64,000 nucleotides of DNA, taken from contig NZ_JAMBNO010000012.1 of the NCBI RefSeq assembly GCF_023715105.1, forward strand, positions 1 to 64,000, read 5' to 3'. Below, one piece after another: positions 31,902 through 44,031 of this stretch (position 1 is its first letter; every line of letters begins with the position of its first letter). The position numbers were made by a program, and so were the translations under genes. The DNA is from Hydrogenophaga intermedia. GTDB lineage: Bacteria > Pseudomonadota > Gammaproteobacteria > Burkholderiales > Burkholderiaceae_C. The notes below the pieces were generated by a model. That model was not told where the DNA came from, searched no databases, and was given only the letters and a program-made list of their open reading frames with translations.

Positions 31902-33188
31902 ATGCAGACCCCCTACCAGCAACCCGACAACCGCGGCCACTTCGGCATCTACGGCGGCAGTTTCGTGAGCGAGACGCTCACGCACGCCATCAACGAACTG
32001 AAGGCGGCCTACGAGAAGTACCGGCACGACCCCGAGTTCCTGGCCGAATTCCGGCGCGAGCTCGCGCACTTCGTGGGCCGGCCCAGCCCGGTGTACCACG
32101 CCGCGCGCATGAGCCGCGAGATGGGTGGCGCGCAGATTTTCCTCAAGCGCGAGGACCTCAACCACACCGGGGCGCACAAGGTGAACAACACCATCGGCCA
32201 GGCCATGCTGGCGCGCCGCATGGGCAAGCAGCGCATCATTGCCGAGACCGGCGCTGGCCAGCACGGCGTGGCCACGGCCACCATCTGCGCGCGCTACGGC
32301 CTGGAGTGCGTTGTTTACATGGGCAGCGAGGATGTGAAGCGCCAAAGCCCCAACGTCTACCGCATGAAGCTGCTGGGTGCCACCGTGGTGCCGGTGGAGA
32401 GCGGCAGCAAGACGCTCAAGGACGCACTCAACGAGGCCATGCGCGACTGGGTCGCCAACGTCGACAACACCTTCTACATCATCGGCACCGTGGCCGGCCC
32501 GCACCCCTACCCGATGATGGTGCGCGACTTCCAGAGCGTGATTGGCGAAGAGTGCCTCAAGCAGATGCCCGAGATGCTGCGTGAAGCGCACTGCGTGGGC
32601 GAGCAGCCTGACGCGGTGATCGCCTGCGTGGGTGGCGGCAGCAACGCCATGGGCATCTTCTACCCGTACATCAACCACGAAGGCACGCGCCTGATCGGGG
32701 TGGAAGCCGCCGGCGAAGGCCTGGACAGCGGCAAGCATTCGGCCTCGCTGCAGCGCGGCAGCCCGGGCGTGCTGCACGGCAACCGCACCTACGTGCTGCA
32801 GGACGACGACGGCCAGGTGACCGAGACGCACAGCGTGAGCGCCGGCCTGGACTACCCCGGGGTCGGCCCCGAACATGCCTTCCTCAAGGACATCGGCCGC
32901 GCCGAGTACGTGGGCGTCACCGACGCCGAGGCGCTCGACGCCTTCCACTACCTGTGCCGCACCGAGGGCATCATCCCCGCCCTCGAATCGAGCCACGCGG
33001 TGGCCTATGCCATGAAGCTCGCCAAGACCATGAAGCCCACGCAGTCCATCCTCGTCAACCTCTCGGGCCGCGGCGACAAGGACATCGGCACCGTCGCCGA
33101 TCTCTCCAAGGCAGACTTCTATTGCCGCCCCAGCTGCCGCGGTCAGTCCGTCAAGGGTGGCGAAGCCACGATCGAGGTGAAGCGATGA
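31902..33188 (+). CDS. trpB: tryptophan synthase beta subunit
   Basis: This 428-residue PLP enzyme condenses indole with serine to make tryptophan. The PLP lysine lies in [14 protein letters not shown]. The phosphate-binding loop [14 protein letters not shown] and the [13 protein letters not shown] segment are intact. I chose the ATG at 31902, which begins the usual short N-terminus; an upstream in-frame ATG is in the leader. Its stop overlaps trpA by 4 bases, matching the alpha2beta2 complex. Confidence 0.98.
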   Translation: MQTPYQQPDNRGHFGIYGGSFVSETLTHAINELKAAYEKYRHDPEFLAEFRRELAHFVGRPSPVYHAARMSREMGGAQIFLKREDLNHTGAHKVNNTIGQAMLARRMGKQRIIAETGAGQHGVATATICARYGLECVVYMGSEDVKRQSPNVYRMKLLGATVVPVESGSKTLKDALNEAMRDWVANVDNTFYIIGTVAGPHPYPMMVRDFQSVIGEECLKQMPEMLREAHCVGEQPDAVIACVGGGSNAMGIFYPYINHEGTRLIGVEAAGEGLDSGKHSASLQRGSPGVLHGNRTYVLQDDDGQVTETHSVSAGLDYPGVGPEHAFLKDIGRAEYVGVTDAEALDAFHYLCRTEGIIPALESSHAVAYAMKLAKTMKPTQSILVNLSGRGDKDIGTVADLSKADFYCRPSCRGQSVKGGEATIEVKR

Positions 33189-33994
33189 GCCGCATCGACA
33201 CCACGCTGGCCGCGCTGAAAGCGCAAAACCGCAAGGCGCTGATCCCCTTCGTCACCGCCGGCTTTCCCTACGCCGACATCACGCCCGAGCTGATGCACGG
33301 CATGGCGGAAGCCGGCGCCGATGTCATCGAACTCGGCGTGCCGTTCTCCGACCCGTCGGCCGACGGCCCGGTGATCCAGCGGGCGGGCGAGCGCGCCCTG
33401 GCCGCGGGCATCGGCCTCACGCAGGTGCTGGCCATGGTCCGGCGCTTTCGTGAGCGCAACACCAGCACGCCCGTTGTGCTGATGGGCTACGCCAACCCGG
33501 TGGAGCGCTACGACCAGAAGCACGGCGCCGGTGCCTTCGTGAACGACGCGGCCGGGGCCGGTGTGGACGGGGTGCTGATCGTCGACTACCCGCCCGAGGA
33601 ATGCGAGGATTTCGCCCGTGCCCTTCGCGCACGCGACATGGACCTGATCTTCCTGCTCGCACCCACCTCCACCGACGAGCGCATGGCGCAGGTGGCGCGC
33701 GTGGCCAGCGGCTACGTTTACTACGTTTCGCTCAAGGGCGTTACCGGGGCCGGGACGCTCGATGTCTCGCAGGTCGAAGCCATGCTGCCGCGCATCCGCG
33801 CCCACGTGAGCATTCCCGTCGGCGTGGGTTTCGGCATACGGGATGCCGAAACCGCTCGCGCCATCGGCCGCACCGCCGATGCGGTGGTGATCGGCAGCAA
33901 GCTGATCCAGCTCGTAGAAGACGAACCGCACGAAAAAGTGGTGCCGGTTGCCGTGCAGTTCCTGCGCACCATCCGAAAAGCGCTGGACGCATAA
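33185..33994 (+). CDS. trpA: tryptophan synthase alpha subunit
   Basis: This 269-residue TIM barrel cleaves indole-3-glycerol phosphate to indole, which channels to TrpB. The catalytic Glu and Asp lie in [18 protein letters not shown] and [11 protein letters not shown]; the loop [11 protein letters not shown] and the phosphate site [10 protein letters not shown] are also present. The ATG overlaps the trpB stop. accD follows after 37 bases, a common order in beta- and gamma-proteobacteria. Confidence 0.98.
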   Translation: MSRIDTTLAALKAQNRKALIPFVTAGFPYADITPELMHGMAEAGADVIELGVPFSDPSADGPVIQRAGERALAAGIGLTQVLAMVRRFRERNTSTPVVLMGYANPVERYDQKHGAGAFVNDAAGAGVDGVLIVDYPPEECEDFARALRARDMDLIFLLAPTSTDERMAQVARVASGYVYYVSLKGVTGAGTLDVSQVEAMLPRIRAHVSIPVGVGFGIRDAETARAIGRTADAVVIGSKLIQLVEDEPHEKVVPVAVQFLRTIRKALDA

Positions 33995-34031
33995 TCCCGC
34001 CTCGCCGCCCATCCTCCCCCTGGAGAACCGC

Positions 34032-34910
34032 ATGTCCTGGCTCGAAAAGCTGCTCCCTCCCAAGATCACCCAGACCGACCCCACCGAGCGGCGCAGCGTG
34101 CCCGAAGGCCTGTGGGTGAAGTGCCCGAGCTGCGAGGCCGTGCTCTACAAGAACGATCTCGAGAAGAACCAGAACGTGTGCCCGCACTGCGCACACCACC
34201 ACCGCATCGGCGCGCGCGCGCGGCTCAACGCCTTTCTCGACGCCGAGGGGCGCTACGAGATCGGTCAGGAGGTGCTGCCGGTCGACGCGCTGAAATTCAA
34301 GGACAGCCGCAAGTACCCCGAGCGCCTGAAGGAAGCGCTGGAAGCCACCGGCGAAACCGACGCGCTCATCGTCATGGGCGGGGCGGTCAAGGGCATCAGC
34401 CTGGTGGCCGCGTGCTTCGAGTTCGATTTCATGGGCGGCTCCATGGGCTCGGTGGTCGGCGAACGCTTCGTGCGCGGTGTCGAGGAAGCGATCGCGCAGA
34501 AGGTGCCCTTCGTGTGTTTCACCGCCACCGGCGGCGCGCGCATGCAGGAAGGCCTGCTCTCGCTCATGCAGATGGCCAAGACCAACGCGTCGCTCACGCG
34601 CCTGGCCAAGAAAGGCCTGCCCTACATCAGCGTTCTGACCGATCCCACCATGGGCGGCGTGAGCGCAGGCTTCGCTTTCGTGGGTGATGTGGTGATCGCC
34701 GAACCCAAGGCGCTGATCGGTTTTGCCGGCCCGCGCGTGATCGAGAACACCGTGCGCGTGAAGCTGCCCGAGGGCTTTCAACGCGCCGAATTCCTGCAGA
34801 CCAAAGGCGCCGTCGATTTCATCTGCGATCGCCGGGAACTGGCCGGCACCGTGGCCAGTGTGCTCGCCATGCTGCAGCGCCAGAGTGCCGACGCGGTGGT
34901 GAACGATTGA
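34032..34910 (+). CDS. accD: acetyl-CoA carboxylase carboxyltransferase beta subunit
   Basis: This 292-residue subunit, with AccA, transfers the carboxyl group from biotin to acetyl-CoA, giving malonyl-CoA. The N-terminal zinc ribbon has two CxxC pairs (CPSCEAV and CPHCAHHH). The carboxyltransferase core shows [38 protein letters not shown] and [21 protein letters not shown] before the ATG is a good ribosome binding site. The next gene overlaps its stop. Confidence 0.98.
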   Translation: MSWLEKLLPPKITQTDPTERRSVPEGLWVKCPSCEAVLYKNDLEKNQNVCPHCAHHHRIGARARLNAFLDAEGRYEIGQEVLPVDALKFKDSRKYPERLKEALEATGETDALIVMGGAVKGISLVAACFEFDFMGGSMGSVVGERFVRGVEEAIAQKVPFVCFTATGGARMQEGLLSLMQMAKTNASLTRLAKKGLPYISVLTDPTMGGVSAGFAFVGDVVIAEPKALIGFAGPRVIENTVRVKLPEGFQRAEFLQTKGAVDFICDRRELAGTVASVLAMLQRQSADAVVND

Positions 34911-35599
34911 GCGGTGGCCCTTCGGCCGCTGAAGCGCTCAAGCTCACGCAGCTGCCCCTCTTTCCGCTGCAGACCGTCCTGTTTCCGGGCGGTTGGTTGC
35001 CCTTGCGCATCTTCGAGGTGCGCTACCTCGACATGATCGGGCGCTGCCACAAGGCGGGCGCACCCTTCGGCGTGGTCTGCCTGAGCGAGGGCAGCGAGGT
35101 GCGCCGCCCCGCAACGCAGACGCCAGGCGCGCCGCCTGCCGGGGATGGTTTCGCGAAAGAGGTATTCCACCCGGTGGGCGTGCTCGCGCAGATCGAATCG
35201 CTGGAGAAACCGCAACCCGGCCTCTACATGATTCGCTGCCGTGGGTTGCAGCGCTTCCAGGTCAATCGCCGCAGCCAACTGCCGCACGGCCTGTGGGTGG
35301 CCGATGTGGCGTTGCTCCCTGCGGACCTGCCCGTGGCCCCGCCCGAGGAACTGCGCTCGGTCGTTGACAGCTTGCAGCGCGTGCTGGCCAACCTCAAGGA
35401 ACGGCATGCGGAATCCATCGATCAGCTGCCGATCCAGCCGCCCTACCACTGGGACGACGCTGGCTGGGTGGCCAACCGCTGGGCCGAGCTGCTGCCCGCG
35501 CCGGTGGAGCTCAAGCAGCGGCTGATGGCGCTGGACAACCCGCTGCTGCGGCTGGAACTCGTCGCCGACCTGCTCGACAAGCTCGGACTGGACCGCTGA
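34907..35599 (+). CDS. Lon-N-terminal-domain (LON substrate-binding) protein
   Basis: This 230-residue protein consists of the Lon protease N-terminal (PUA-like) domain alone. The family start [29 protein letters not shown] is recognisable, and the later helical part [14 protein letters not shown] resembles Lon-N proteins. No ATPase or protease domain is present. The TTG start at 34907 overlaps the accD stop (TTGA), implying coupling. The function of such stand-alone domains in bacteria is not established; substrate recognition is the usual guess. It is the last gene of the plus-strand run and converges on nagZ. Confidence 0.85.
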   Translation: MSGGPSAAEALKLTQLPLFPLQTVLFPGGWLPLRIFEVRYLDMIGRCHKAGAPFGVVCLSEGSEVRRPATQTPGAPPAGDGFAKEVFHPVGVLAQIESLEKPQPGLYMIRCRGLQRFQVNRRSQLPHGLWVADVALLPADLPVAPPEELRSVVDSLQRVLANLKERHAESIDQLPIQPPYHWDDAGWVANRWAELLPAPVELKQRLMALDNPLLRLELVADLLDKLGLDR

Positions 35600-35624
35600 G
35601 CGGCCTGCTCGAGGCCGACTGCCC

Positions 35625-36704
35625 TTACGGCAGCAGCGAAAGCGCGTGCATGTAGCGCGCGCTCACCATCAGTTCGCTCCACCCCATCGCCCTGGCCTCG
35701 GGCAGCAGCGCACGGCGGCGTTCATCGCTCGCGGGCGAGGGTTGCCACTCGCCACGCACCGCCGCACGCGACAAGGCCTCGATGGCCTCGTCGATCGGAG
35801 CGCCCTCCTCCACCACGCACTGGTTGCACAGCAGCACCATGTCGCAGCCTGCCTGCAAGGCGGCCAGGGCGGCATCGCTGAAGCTCACCGGGCGGCCATC
35901 GATCTGCCGTGCCGCAGCCATGCCGAGGTCATCGCTGAACACGGCGCCGGTGAAACCCAACCGGCCGCGCAGCACGTCCTGCAACCAGCGGGCCGAGAAG
36001 CCGGCCGGGCGGCTGTCCACACGCGGGTAGATCACGTGGGCGGGCATCACAGCGCACAAGCTGGCCGAGAGCCACGCGTAAGGTCGCGCGTCGTCGGCCA
36101 GGATCGCCTTGAGCGAACGCGCATCGCGTGGAATCTCGTGGTGCGTGTCGCCCTTGACGAAGCCGTGCCCGGGGAAGTGCTTACCGCAGTTGGCCATGCC
36201 GCTCTGGCGCATCCCGTGCATCAGTGCCTGGGCCAGCATGCCGACGACACGCGGATCGCGGCCGAAGGCGCGATCGCCGATGACGGAGCTGCCGCCGTGG
36301 TCGAGGTCAAGCACGGGCGCGAAGCTCAGGTCCACCCCGCAGGCGCGCAGTTCGGCACCGAGCACATAACCCGCGGCGGTGGCAGCGTCCATGGCGCGCA
36401 TGGCGCCGTCGCCCCCCGCATCGCCCACCATCCACATCTCGCCGAACGCCGACATGGGCGGCAGGTGCGTGAAGCCATCAGTGCGAAAACGCTGCACGCG
36501 GCCACCTTCATGGTCCACCGCGATCAGCAGGTCATCCCGCACCGCCTTGATCTGGGCGCACAGCGTTGCAAGTTGCTCGCGGTTATTCCAGTTGCGGCCG
36601 AACAGGATGACGCCGCCCACCAGTGGGTGCGACAGGCGTTGGCGGTCGGTGTCGGTGAGTGTCAGACCGGCGACGTCGATGATGAGCGGGGCGTGTTGGG
36701 TCAT
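35625..36704 (-). CDS. nagZ: beta-N-acetylhexosaminidase NagZ
   Basis: This 359-residue cytoplasmic glycoside hydrolase family 3 enzyme releases GlcNAc from recycled peptidoglycan fragments. The family core is visible: [11 protein letters not shown], the nucleophile-region FSDDLGMA, and [20 protein letters not shown] with the catalytic His. Length is typical. The gene overlaps acpS by 4 bases and is the last of the lepA-lepB-rnc-era-recO-pdxJ-acpS-nagZ set. Confidence 0.96.
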   Translation of the reverse strand: MTQHAPLIIDVAGLTLTDTDRQRLSHPLVGGVILFGRNWNNREQLATLCAQIKAVRDDLLIAVDHEGGRVQRFRTDGFTHLPPMSAFGEMWMVGDAGGDGAMRAMDAATAAGYVLGAELRACGVDLSFAPVLDLDHGGSSVIGDRAFGRDPRVVGMLAQALMHGMRQSGMANCGKHFPGHGFVKGDTHHEIPRDARSLKAILADDARPYAWLSASLCAVMPAHVIYPRVDSRPAGFSARWLQDVLRGRLGFTGAVFSDDLGMAAARQIDGRPVSFSDAALAALQAGCDMVLLCNQCVVEEGAPIDEAIEALSRAAVRGEWQPSPASDERRRALLPEARAMGWSELMVSARYMHALSLLP

Positions 36705-37099
36705 GGGGTGTCTTTCTCGACCACGACAAAACTGGCGGCGTAGTCGGTTTCGTCGGTCACGGTCACATGCGCCCGCAGGCCGCGCGCATCGAACCAGTCC
36801 TTGAGCTCGCCATGCAGCACGATCACCGGTTGCCCACTGGGCAGGTTGGCGATCTCGCAGCGGCGCCAGGTCATGGGCATGCGCATGCCCAGGCCGATGG
36901 CCTTGGAAAACGCCTCCTTGGCCGAGAAGCGTGTGGCCAGGTAGCGCAGGCCGCGTGCGGGCCAGCGCGCGCGGCGGCGTTGCCAGACCTCGAACTCGGC
37001 GTCGCTGAGCACCTTGCGCGCGAAACGCTCGCCCTGGCGCTCGAACGTGGCCGCCATGCGGCGCACGTCGCAGATGTCGGTGCCGATGCCGTAGATCAT
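36701..37099 (-). CDS. acpS: holo-[acyl-carrier-protein] synthase
   Basis: This 132-residue enzyme transfers 4'-phosphopantetheine from CoA to acyl carrier protein. The magnesium-binding Asp motif [12 protein letters not shown] is at the start, and the second signature [16 protein letters not shown] is in the middle. Its substrate AcpP is encoded about 12 kb upstream in the same minus-strand cluster (49752-49991). The gene overlaps pdxJ and nagZ by 4 bases each, so it is translationally coupled on both sides. Confidence 0.96.
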   Translation of the reverse strand: MIYGIGTDICDVRRMAATFERQGERFARKVLSDAEFEVWQRRRARWPARGLRYLATRFSAKEAFSKAIGLGMRMPMTWRRCEIANLPSGQPVIVLHGELKDWFDARGLRAHVTVTDETDYAASFVVVEKDTP

Positions 37100-37848
37100 G
37101 CGAACGCGGCGTCGATGCAGGCGTTGTAGGCGTGGATGGTCTGCTCGTAGCCGAGCTCCAGCGCGTCCGAGATCAGCGCATGGCCGATCGACACCTCGCG
37201 CACACCAGGTACCGCGCGCAGAAAATCGCTCAGGTTGTCCCGGTTGAGGTCGTGCCCGGCGTTGACGGCCAGGCCCGCGTCGAGTGCCGCCTGCGCTGCG
37301 GCGGCGAAGCGTTGCAGCTGATGCGCGCGTTGCGGCGTGGCATGGGCTGCAGCGTAGGGCTCGGTGTAGAGCTCGATGCGATCGGCACCGACTGCGCGGG
37401 CCGCGGCCATCTGTCCGGGCTCGGCATCCATGAAGAGGCTCACGCGCACCCCCAGCGCCTGGCACTCGGCGATCAGCGGGCGCAGGCGCTCGGCATCGTC
37501 GGGAAAGCGCCAGCCATGGTCGCTCGTGAACTGGCCCTCGGCGTCGGGCACGAAGGTGGCCTGATGCGGCCGCACCGCGCGCACGAAGTCCATCAGGTTG
37601 TGAAAGGGATTGCCCTCGATGTTGTATTCGCGGTCGGGCCAGGCCTTGAGCAACGCGGCCAGGTCGTGCACGTCGTGCGCGCGGATGTGGCGCTCGTCGG
37701 GCCTCGGGTGCACGGTGATGCCGGCGGCACCGGCCTGCAGGCACAGCGTGGCCGCGCGCGTGACCGAGGGAATGCCCAGGTGGCGCGTGTTGCGCACCAG
37801 GGCGACCTTGTTGAGATTGACCGACAGTGCGGTGCGGGGGTGGGCCAT
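37096..37848 (-). CDS. pdxJ: pyridoxine 5'-phosphate synthase
   Basis: This 250-residue TIM barrel forms pyridoxine 5'-phosphate from 1-deoxyxylulose 5-phosphate and 3-amino-2-oxopropyl phosphate. The start [17 protein letters not shown] and the segments [16 protein letters not shown] and [12 protein letters not shown] are diagnostic. The ATG at 37848 lies two bases after the recO stop. It overlaps acpS by 4 bases. The era-recO-pdxJ-acpS order is widely conserved. Confidence 0.97.
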   Translation of the reverse strand: MAHPRTALSVNLNKVALVRNTRHLGIPSVTRAATLCLQAGAAGITVHPRPDERHIRAHDVHDLAALLKAWPDREYNIEGNPFHNLMDFVRAVRPHQATFVPDAEGQFTSDHGWRFPDDAERLRPLIAECQALGVRVSLFMDAEPGQMAAARAVGADRIELYTEPYAAAHATPQRAHQLQRFAAAAQAALDAGLAVNAGHDLNRDNLSDFLRAVPGVREVSIGHALISDALELGYEQTIHAYNACIDAAFA

Positions 37849-37850
37849 GC

Positions 37851-38639
37851 TCAAGGCTCGTTCGGTGGGGTTGGTGCACTGCCCCGGTGGCGGCTGATGG
37901 CCTGCACATCGAGCAGCAACTGACGGGTGCGGAACACGCGCACGCCCCCATGGTAGTGCAGCAGGTTGCGCAGCGGGATGCGCAGGGTGGCCGCCACCTC
38001 GGCACAGGCCTTCATGACGGGCACGAATGGCGCAGGTTCGTCCAGCGCGGCCTGCAACGCCAGCCAGCGCTCACCGGGCAAGGGATGGTGGTCGTCGTCG
38101 TGTGCCCCTCGCAGGCCCGCCTCGGGCAGCAACACATAGGCCGTGGCCGCATCCAGCGGCGCGAAGGTCTGGCCTTCGCTCGCCAGGTCGGGCAGCAGGC
38201 CTGCATCGCGCAGCAGCAGCAGCTCGAAGGCGCGCACCACGACCGCCTGAGTCTCGGGGCGTTCGGCCAACAATTGCACGGCGGTGCTGAAGTGGTCGAA
38301 CAGGCGGGGATGTGGATCGTCGCGCGCCAGCAGGCGCATGAGCAGCTCGTTCAGGTAACCGCCTGCGATGAGCGCCTCACCCGTGGGCATCACATGGCCG
38401 CCGCTCCACTGCGCTGCCTTGAGCGTGCGCACCTCGGCGTCACCGGTCCAGGTGATCTGCAAGGGCTGCAGAGGCAGCAGCACAGGACGGTACTGCGAGG
38501 TGGGCCGCTTCACGCCCTTGGCCACCAGGGCCACGCGTCCATGGTGGCGCGTGAAGACCTCCAGCACCAGACTGGACTCGCTCCAGTCGTAGCGATGCAG
38601 CACGAAGGCTGGCTCGTCCGCGAAGCGACGTGTGCTCAC
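37851..38639 (-). CDS. recO: DNA repair protein RecO
   Basis: This 262-residue protein helps RecR load RecA on SSB-coated single-stranded DNA. The N-terminal OB fold begins [20 protein letters not shown] and includes [13 protein letters not shown]; the C-terminal helical part follows. The four zinc cysteines found in some RecO proteins are absent. I chose the GTG at 38639, which overlaps the era stop (GTGA); the longer in-frame version runs into era. Confidence 0.93.
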   Translation of the reverse strand: MSTRRFADEPAFVLHRYDWSESSLVLEVFTRHHGRVALVAKGVKRPTSQYRPVLLPLQPLQITWTGDAEVRTLKAAQWSGGHVMPTGEALIAGGYLNELLMRLLARDDPHPRLFDHFSTAVQLLAERPETQAVVVRAFELLLLRDAGLLPDLASEGQTFAPLDAATAYVLLPEAGLRGAHDDDHHPLPGERWLALQAALDEPAPFVPVMKACAEVAATLRIPLRNLLHYHGGVRVFRTRQLLLDVQAISRHRGSAPTPPNEP

Positions 38640-39643
38640 TCGTAGCCGAAAGAGCGGACGCGGGCGTCGTCGTCGGCCCAGCCCGAGCGGACCTTGACCC
38701 AAAGCTCGAGGAACACCTTGCCGCCCCAGAGCTTTTCGAGTTCGACACGCGCCTCGGTGCCGATGCGTTTGAGCTTCTCACCCTTGTCGCCGATCACCAT
38801 GCCCTTGTGGCCGTCGCGCTCGACGACGATGGTGGCGGCAATGCGACGCAGGTTGCCCTCTTCCTCGAAGCGGTCGATCACCACGGTGGAGGTGTAGGGC
38901 AGTTCGTCGCCCGTGAGTCGGAACAGCTTCTCGCGCACCATCTCGGCCGCCATGAAGCGCTCGCTGCGGTCGGTGAGGTCCTCGGCGTCGTGGATCCAGG
39001 GCTGCTGTGGCAGGAACTTCTCGCAGATGCCGAACAGGCGCTCGATGTCCTTGGCGGCCTTGGCCGACATGGGCACGTATTCGGCAAAGGCATGACGCTC
39101 CTGCATCGAGCGCAGCCAGGGCGCGAGCTCACCCCGGCGGTGCACCTGGTCGAGCTTGTTGGCCAGCAGGATCACCGGCACATCAGGAGGCAGCAGCGAC
39201 AGCACCTTGGCATCGGCCAGGTTGAAACGCCCGGCCTCGACCACGAACAGGATCAGGTCGACATCGGCCACCGCGCCCAATACGGTCTTGTTGAGCGAAC
39301 GGTTCAAGGCGTTGCCATGTCGCGTCTGGAAGCCAGGCGTGTCTACGAAGATGAACTGTGCCGCCCCCACCGTGCGGATGCCCGTGATGCGGTGGCGCGT
39401 GGTCTGTGCCTTGCGCGAGGTGATGCTCACCTTCTGACCCACCAGCGCGTTGAGCAGCGTGGACTTGCCCACGTTGGGTTTGCCCACGATGGCCACGTAG
39501 CCGCAGCGCTGTGTGGCCGGGTCGACCGCGGCGGGTTCGGCGGCGGGCGCTGCGCCCTCCTTGCCGAGCGCCCGTGCCAGCATGGACTCGAGTTCGGGAG
39601 ACGCCGCAGCGGGTGCGGGTGCGGGTGCGGTCGGTTTGGCCAT
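38636..39643 (-). CDS. era: GTPase Era
   Basis: This 335-residue GTPase binds 16S rRNA during 30S assembly. The G-domain motifs are G1 [10 protein letters not shown]2 TTRHRITG, G3 DTPG, G4 NKLD and G5 SAK, and the C-terminal KH domain includes [18 protein letters not shown]. About 40 extra Ala/Pro-rich residues precede the G domain, longer than in E. coli. The ATG at 39643 follows GAGGAAA. It lies 7 bases after rnc. Confidence 0.97.
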   Translation of the reverse strand: MAKPTAPAPAPAAASPELESMLARALGKEGAAPAAEPAAVDPATQRCGYVAIVGKPNVGKSTLLNALVGQKVSITSRKAQTTRHRITGIRTVGAAQFIFVDTPGFQTRHGNALNRSLNKTVLGAVADVDLILFVVEAGRFNLADAKVLSLLPPDVPVILLANKLDQVHRRGELAPWLRSMQERHAFAEYVPMSAKAAKDIERLFGICEKFLPQQPWIHDAEDLTDRSERFMAAEMVREKLFRLTGDELPYTSTVVIDRFEEEGNLRRIAATIVVERDGHKGMVIGDKGEKLKRIGTEARVELEKLWGGKVFLELWVKVRSGWADDDARVRSFGYE

Positions 39644-39650
39644 GGTTTCC

Positions 39651-40334
39651 TCAGAGGCCCTTGCCGTGCAGGTGCTGCAGCATCGCGGCGGCAGCGGCCT
39701 GCTCGCCCGCACGACGCGAGGCGCCGATGCCACGTTCGCTATGACCGGTTTCCTGCACGGTGCACTCCACGTCGAAGGTCTGTTTGTGCGCCTCGCCCAG
39801 CGTGGCCACCACGCGGTAGACGGGCAGTTTCATCTTGCGCCCCTGCAGCCACTCTTGCAACTCGGTCTTCGGGTCCTTGCCGAGGGCGCTCATGCGGGCG
39901 TTGAGCTCGACGCCCGCGTACAGGCGTTGCACCAGCGCCGACGCTGGCTGGAAGCCACCGTCCAGGAAGACCGCGCCGATGACCGCCTCCAGTGCATCGG
40001 CCAGGATGGAGGGACGCTTGTGCCCGCCCGAGCGCTTCTCGCCATCGCCCAGACGCAAACAGGCCGAGAGCCCCAGGGCCTGAGCGAGGTCGAACAGGGT
40101 GTCCTGCTTGACGAGGTTGGCCCGCACGCGCGAGAGGTCGCCCTCGGGCAGCGCGCCCAGCTTCTCGAACAGCAAGCCGGAGATCGCCAGGTTGAGCACT
40201 GAGTCGCCCAGGAATTCCAGGCGCTCGTTGTGGTCAGCGCCGAAGCTGCGGTGGGTCAGCGCCCGCTCAAGCAGGCGCGGGTTGGCAAAGCGGTGCTGCA
40301 GCCTGGCCTGCAGCGCGGTCAGTTCGGGGCTCAA
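39651..40334 (-). CDS. rnc: ribonuclease III
   Basis: This 227-residue endonuclease cuts double-stranded RNA in rRNA and mRNA processing. The catalytic signature [13 protein letters not shown] is at about residues 38-50, and a second acidic site is in [17 protein letters not shown]. The C-terminal double-stranded RNA-binding domain ends with [18 protein letters not shown]. The start appears to be TTG at 40334, giving the conserved [10 protein letters not shown]-terminus. No ATG is available nearby, so initiation may be weak. Confidence 0.95.
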   Translation of the reverse strand: MSPELTALQARLQHRFANPRLLERALTHRSFGADHNERLEFLGDSVLNLAISGLLFEKLGALPEGDLSRVRANLVKQDTLFDLAQALGLSACLRLGDGEKRSGGHKRPSILADALEAVIGAVFLDGGFQPASALVQRLYAGVELNARMSALGKDPKTELQEWLQGRKMKLPVYRVVATLGEAHKQTFDVECTVQETGHSERGIGASRRAGEQAAAAAMLQHLHGKGL

Positions 40335-40353
40335 ACCATCCGGTGGGCAGCAC

Positions 40354-40701
40354 TCACTGGGAGTTGCCCTGGTACTTCATGGTGAGCCAGGCGGGCCCGG
40401 CCAGGTGGATCTCGCGCACGTAGTCAAACGAAACCACCACCTGGTCACCGGACTTGCCCACCGTCAGGTCCTTGCCGGAGATGGTGCGGATGTCGTCGAT
40501 GGCCGCGGCCTTGTCGAAAATGCTACGAACCTCGGCCACGGTGGAGCCGGCCGAGGCCTTCTTCACCGCCTTCTGCACCGCCATGTACTCGAGGTAGGTG
40601 GGAAAGACCTGTGCCGCCACGAGGCCGGCCAGCGCGAGCACCGTGCCCACGACGACCAGGCTCAAAAACGTCAGGCCACGCTGTTGCCGCTTCAACTTCA
40701 T
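40354..40701 (-). CDS. DUF4845 single-pass membrane protein
   Basis: This 115-residue protein has a basic start MKLKRQQRG, one membrane helix (about residues 9-31, [20 protein letters not shown]), and a small external domain. It belongs to the DUF4845 group found between lepB and rnc in beta- and gamma-proteobacteria. The N-terminus resembles a type IV prepilin (RGLTFLSLV), though a pilin role is not shown. It lies 25 bases after lepB and 19 before rnc. Function unknown. Confidence 0.88.
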   Translation of the reverse strand: MKLKRQQRGLTFLSLVVVGTVLALAGLVAAQVFPTYLEYMAVQKAVKKASAGSTVAEVRSIFDKAAAIDDIRTISGKDLTVGKSGDQVVVSFDYVREIHLAGPAWLTMKYQGNSQ

Positions 40702-40726
40702 ACGCTTTCTCCTGAGGCGCTTGAAA

Positions 40727-41703
40727 TCACTCGAAGGAACCGATGCGACCCAGGTCGCCGAAGTTCATCCACACGAAAAAGGCCTTGCCAACGATATTCG
40801 CCTCGGGCACGAAGCCCCAATACCGTGAGTCGAGCGAATTGTCGCGATTGTCGCCCATCATGAAGTAGTGGCCCTCGGGCACCTTGCAGACCACGCCTTC
40901 GACGCTGTAGCGGCAGCCGTCGGCGAAGGGAAACTCGGTAGCGCCGGGCACGAAGGCCGGGCGGTCGGCATCGTTGAGCGTGCTGTACGTCTTGCCACCC
41001 AGCGTCTCCTGCCATTGCTTGGCGTAGCGCATCGAGTCCTTGTCGAAGAAATCGGTCTGTGCCACGCGCGGAACCGGCTGCCCGTTCACGCTGAGCTGCT
41101 TGTTCAGGTAGGCCACCTCGTCGCCGGGCAGGCCAATCACGCGCTTGATGTAGTCCAGGCTGGGCTGCGGCGGATAGCGGAACACCATCACGTCACCGCG
41201 CTGTGGGGAATGGTTGCTCCAGACCTTGGTGTTGAGCACCGGCAGCCGGACGCCGTAGTGATACTTGTTGACCAGGATCAGGTCGCCCACGCGCAGCGTC
41301 GGGATCATCGAGCCCGAGGGGATCTTGAACGGCTCGAACAGGAAGGAGCGCAGCAGGAACACCGCCAGGATCACCGGGAACAGCCCTGCGGTCCAGTCGA
41401 GCCACCAGGGCTGGGCCAGCACCTTCTGGCGCGCCGACTCGATGTCGCCCTCGATCTGGCTGAAGCCCTGTTTCTCGAGCGCCGCCTTGCGCTGGTCGTG
41501 CTCCGCCAGCAACCGTTGCGCCGCACGCCGGCGCTGCGGCAGGAACACCAGGCGCTCGGCCACCCAGTAGACACCCGTCACCGCCGTCGCCAGGAACAGC
41601 AACAGGGAGAAGTTGCCCTCGACGGCCCCCGCATACCAGGCCGCCCCGTAAGCCAGGAAGGCGGCCAGCACCACGCCGGTGATCGATCCCATCGCCGCCT
41701 GCA

Positions 41704-41704
<1 letters not shown>
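40727..41704 (-). CDS. lepB: signal peptidase I
   Basis: This 325-residue inner-membrane protease removes Sec and Tat signal peptides. The catalytic Ser is in PSGSMIPTL and the general-base Lys in YIKRVIGLPGD. Later boxes include YFMMGDNRDNSLDSRYWG. Two N-terminal membrane helices and a further hydrophobic segment before the catalytic Ser match the E. coli layout. The ATG at 41704 overlaps the lepA stop by one base (TGATG). Confidence 0.97.
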
Positions 41705-43512
<1,808 letters not shown>

Positions 43513-43570
43513 CGAAAAACCAGGCTCTCACTCACGGTCCACTGCGTCCCCATGCGGCACGCGAGACCAT

Positions 43571-43601
43571 AAAAAAGGGCGCGTCAGCTGCTGACGCGCC
43601 C
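43571..43601 (-). terminator. strong intrinsic terminator in the lepA leader region
   Basis: An 11-bp perfect stem (GGGCGCGTCAG / CTGACGCGCCC) with a three-base loop is followed, on the minus strand, by six T residues. It lies 59 bases before the lepA start and 431 bases after mucD. It could end the mucD transcript, end a small RNA, or act as an attenuator for lepA. Confidence 0.85.
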
Positions 43602-44031
43602 GTAACCAACAATCAATGGCAACTGCGATAGTTGGAGTTTCATTGTAGGCAAAAAGCCCCCCCCGCACAGCCGCCGCACACCTTGAAGCCCTTGTCGCCG
43701 GGCCGCAACAAGGGTACTTATCAACAACTTGTTCACAATTTTTCCGGACAAGCTGTGAACCGCTTGTGGATGAACGACCCACCGTTCGTCCGCCTTCCCG
43801 CATCATGAACCAAAGGACCCCGGTCTCGCATCAATCGTCGTCAGGCAGCCCGGATTTTATCGAATACGGTCAAGACTGATGATTGAAAAGTTAGCGTACA
43901 CAAACTTTTCCGGTGTGCCCCATGACGATCGGGTCACCGCCACGCTGTGGCGTATCGACCACCCGACGACGGACGGAGCAGATGACCCAGGCCGTACAGG
44001 GGGCATTCCTTGAACCGGCCCGATCGCGGCA
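43602..44031. other. long intergenic region between mucD and lepA
   Basis: No convincing gene is seen here. The region contains a minus-strand extended -10-like GCCTACAAT (TACAAT at 43642-43647), a 7-bp inverted repeat at 43689-43714 (CCCTTGT / ACAAGGG), two near-consensus DnaA boxes at 43718-43726 and 43765-43773, and an AT-rich part around 43855-43905. It could host a small RNA ending at the terminator at 43571; that is speculation. Confidence 0.5.

Noticed and set aside
43584-43643. 19-codon leader-peptide-like ORF (four Leu) ending inside the terminator stem before lepA
   Set aside because: Its ATG directly abuts the TACAAT element, so it would not be in a transcript started there, and it lacks a ribosome binding site. 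It would matter only if a promoter further upstream is used.
43528-43806. 92-residue minus-strand ORF in the mucD-lepA gap
   Set aside because: It runs through the strong terminator hairpin, has no ribosome binding site and no recognisable features.
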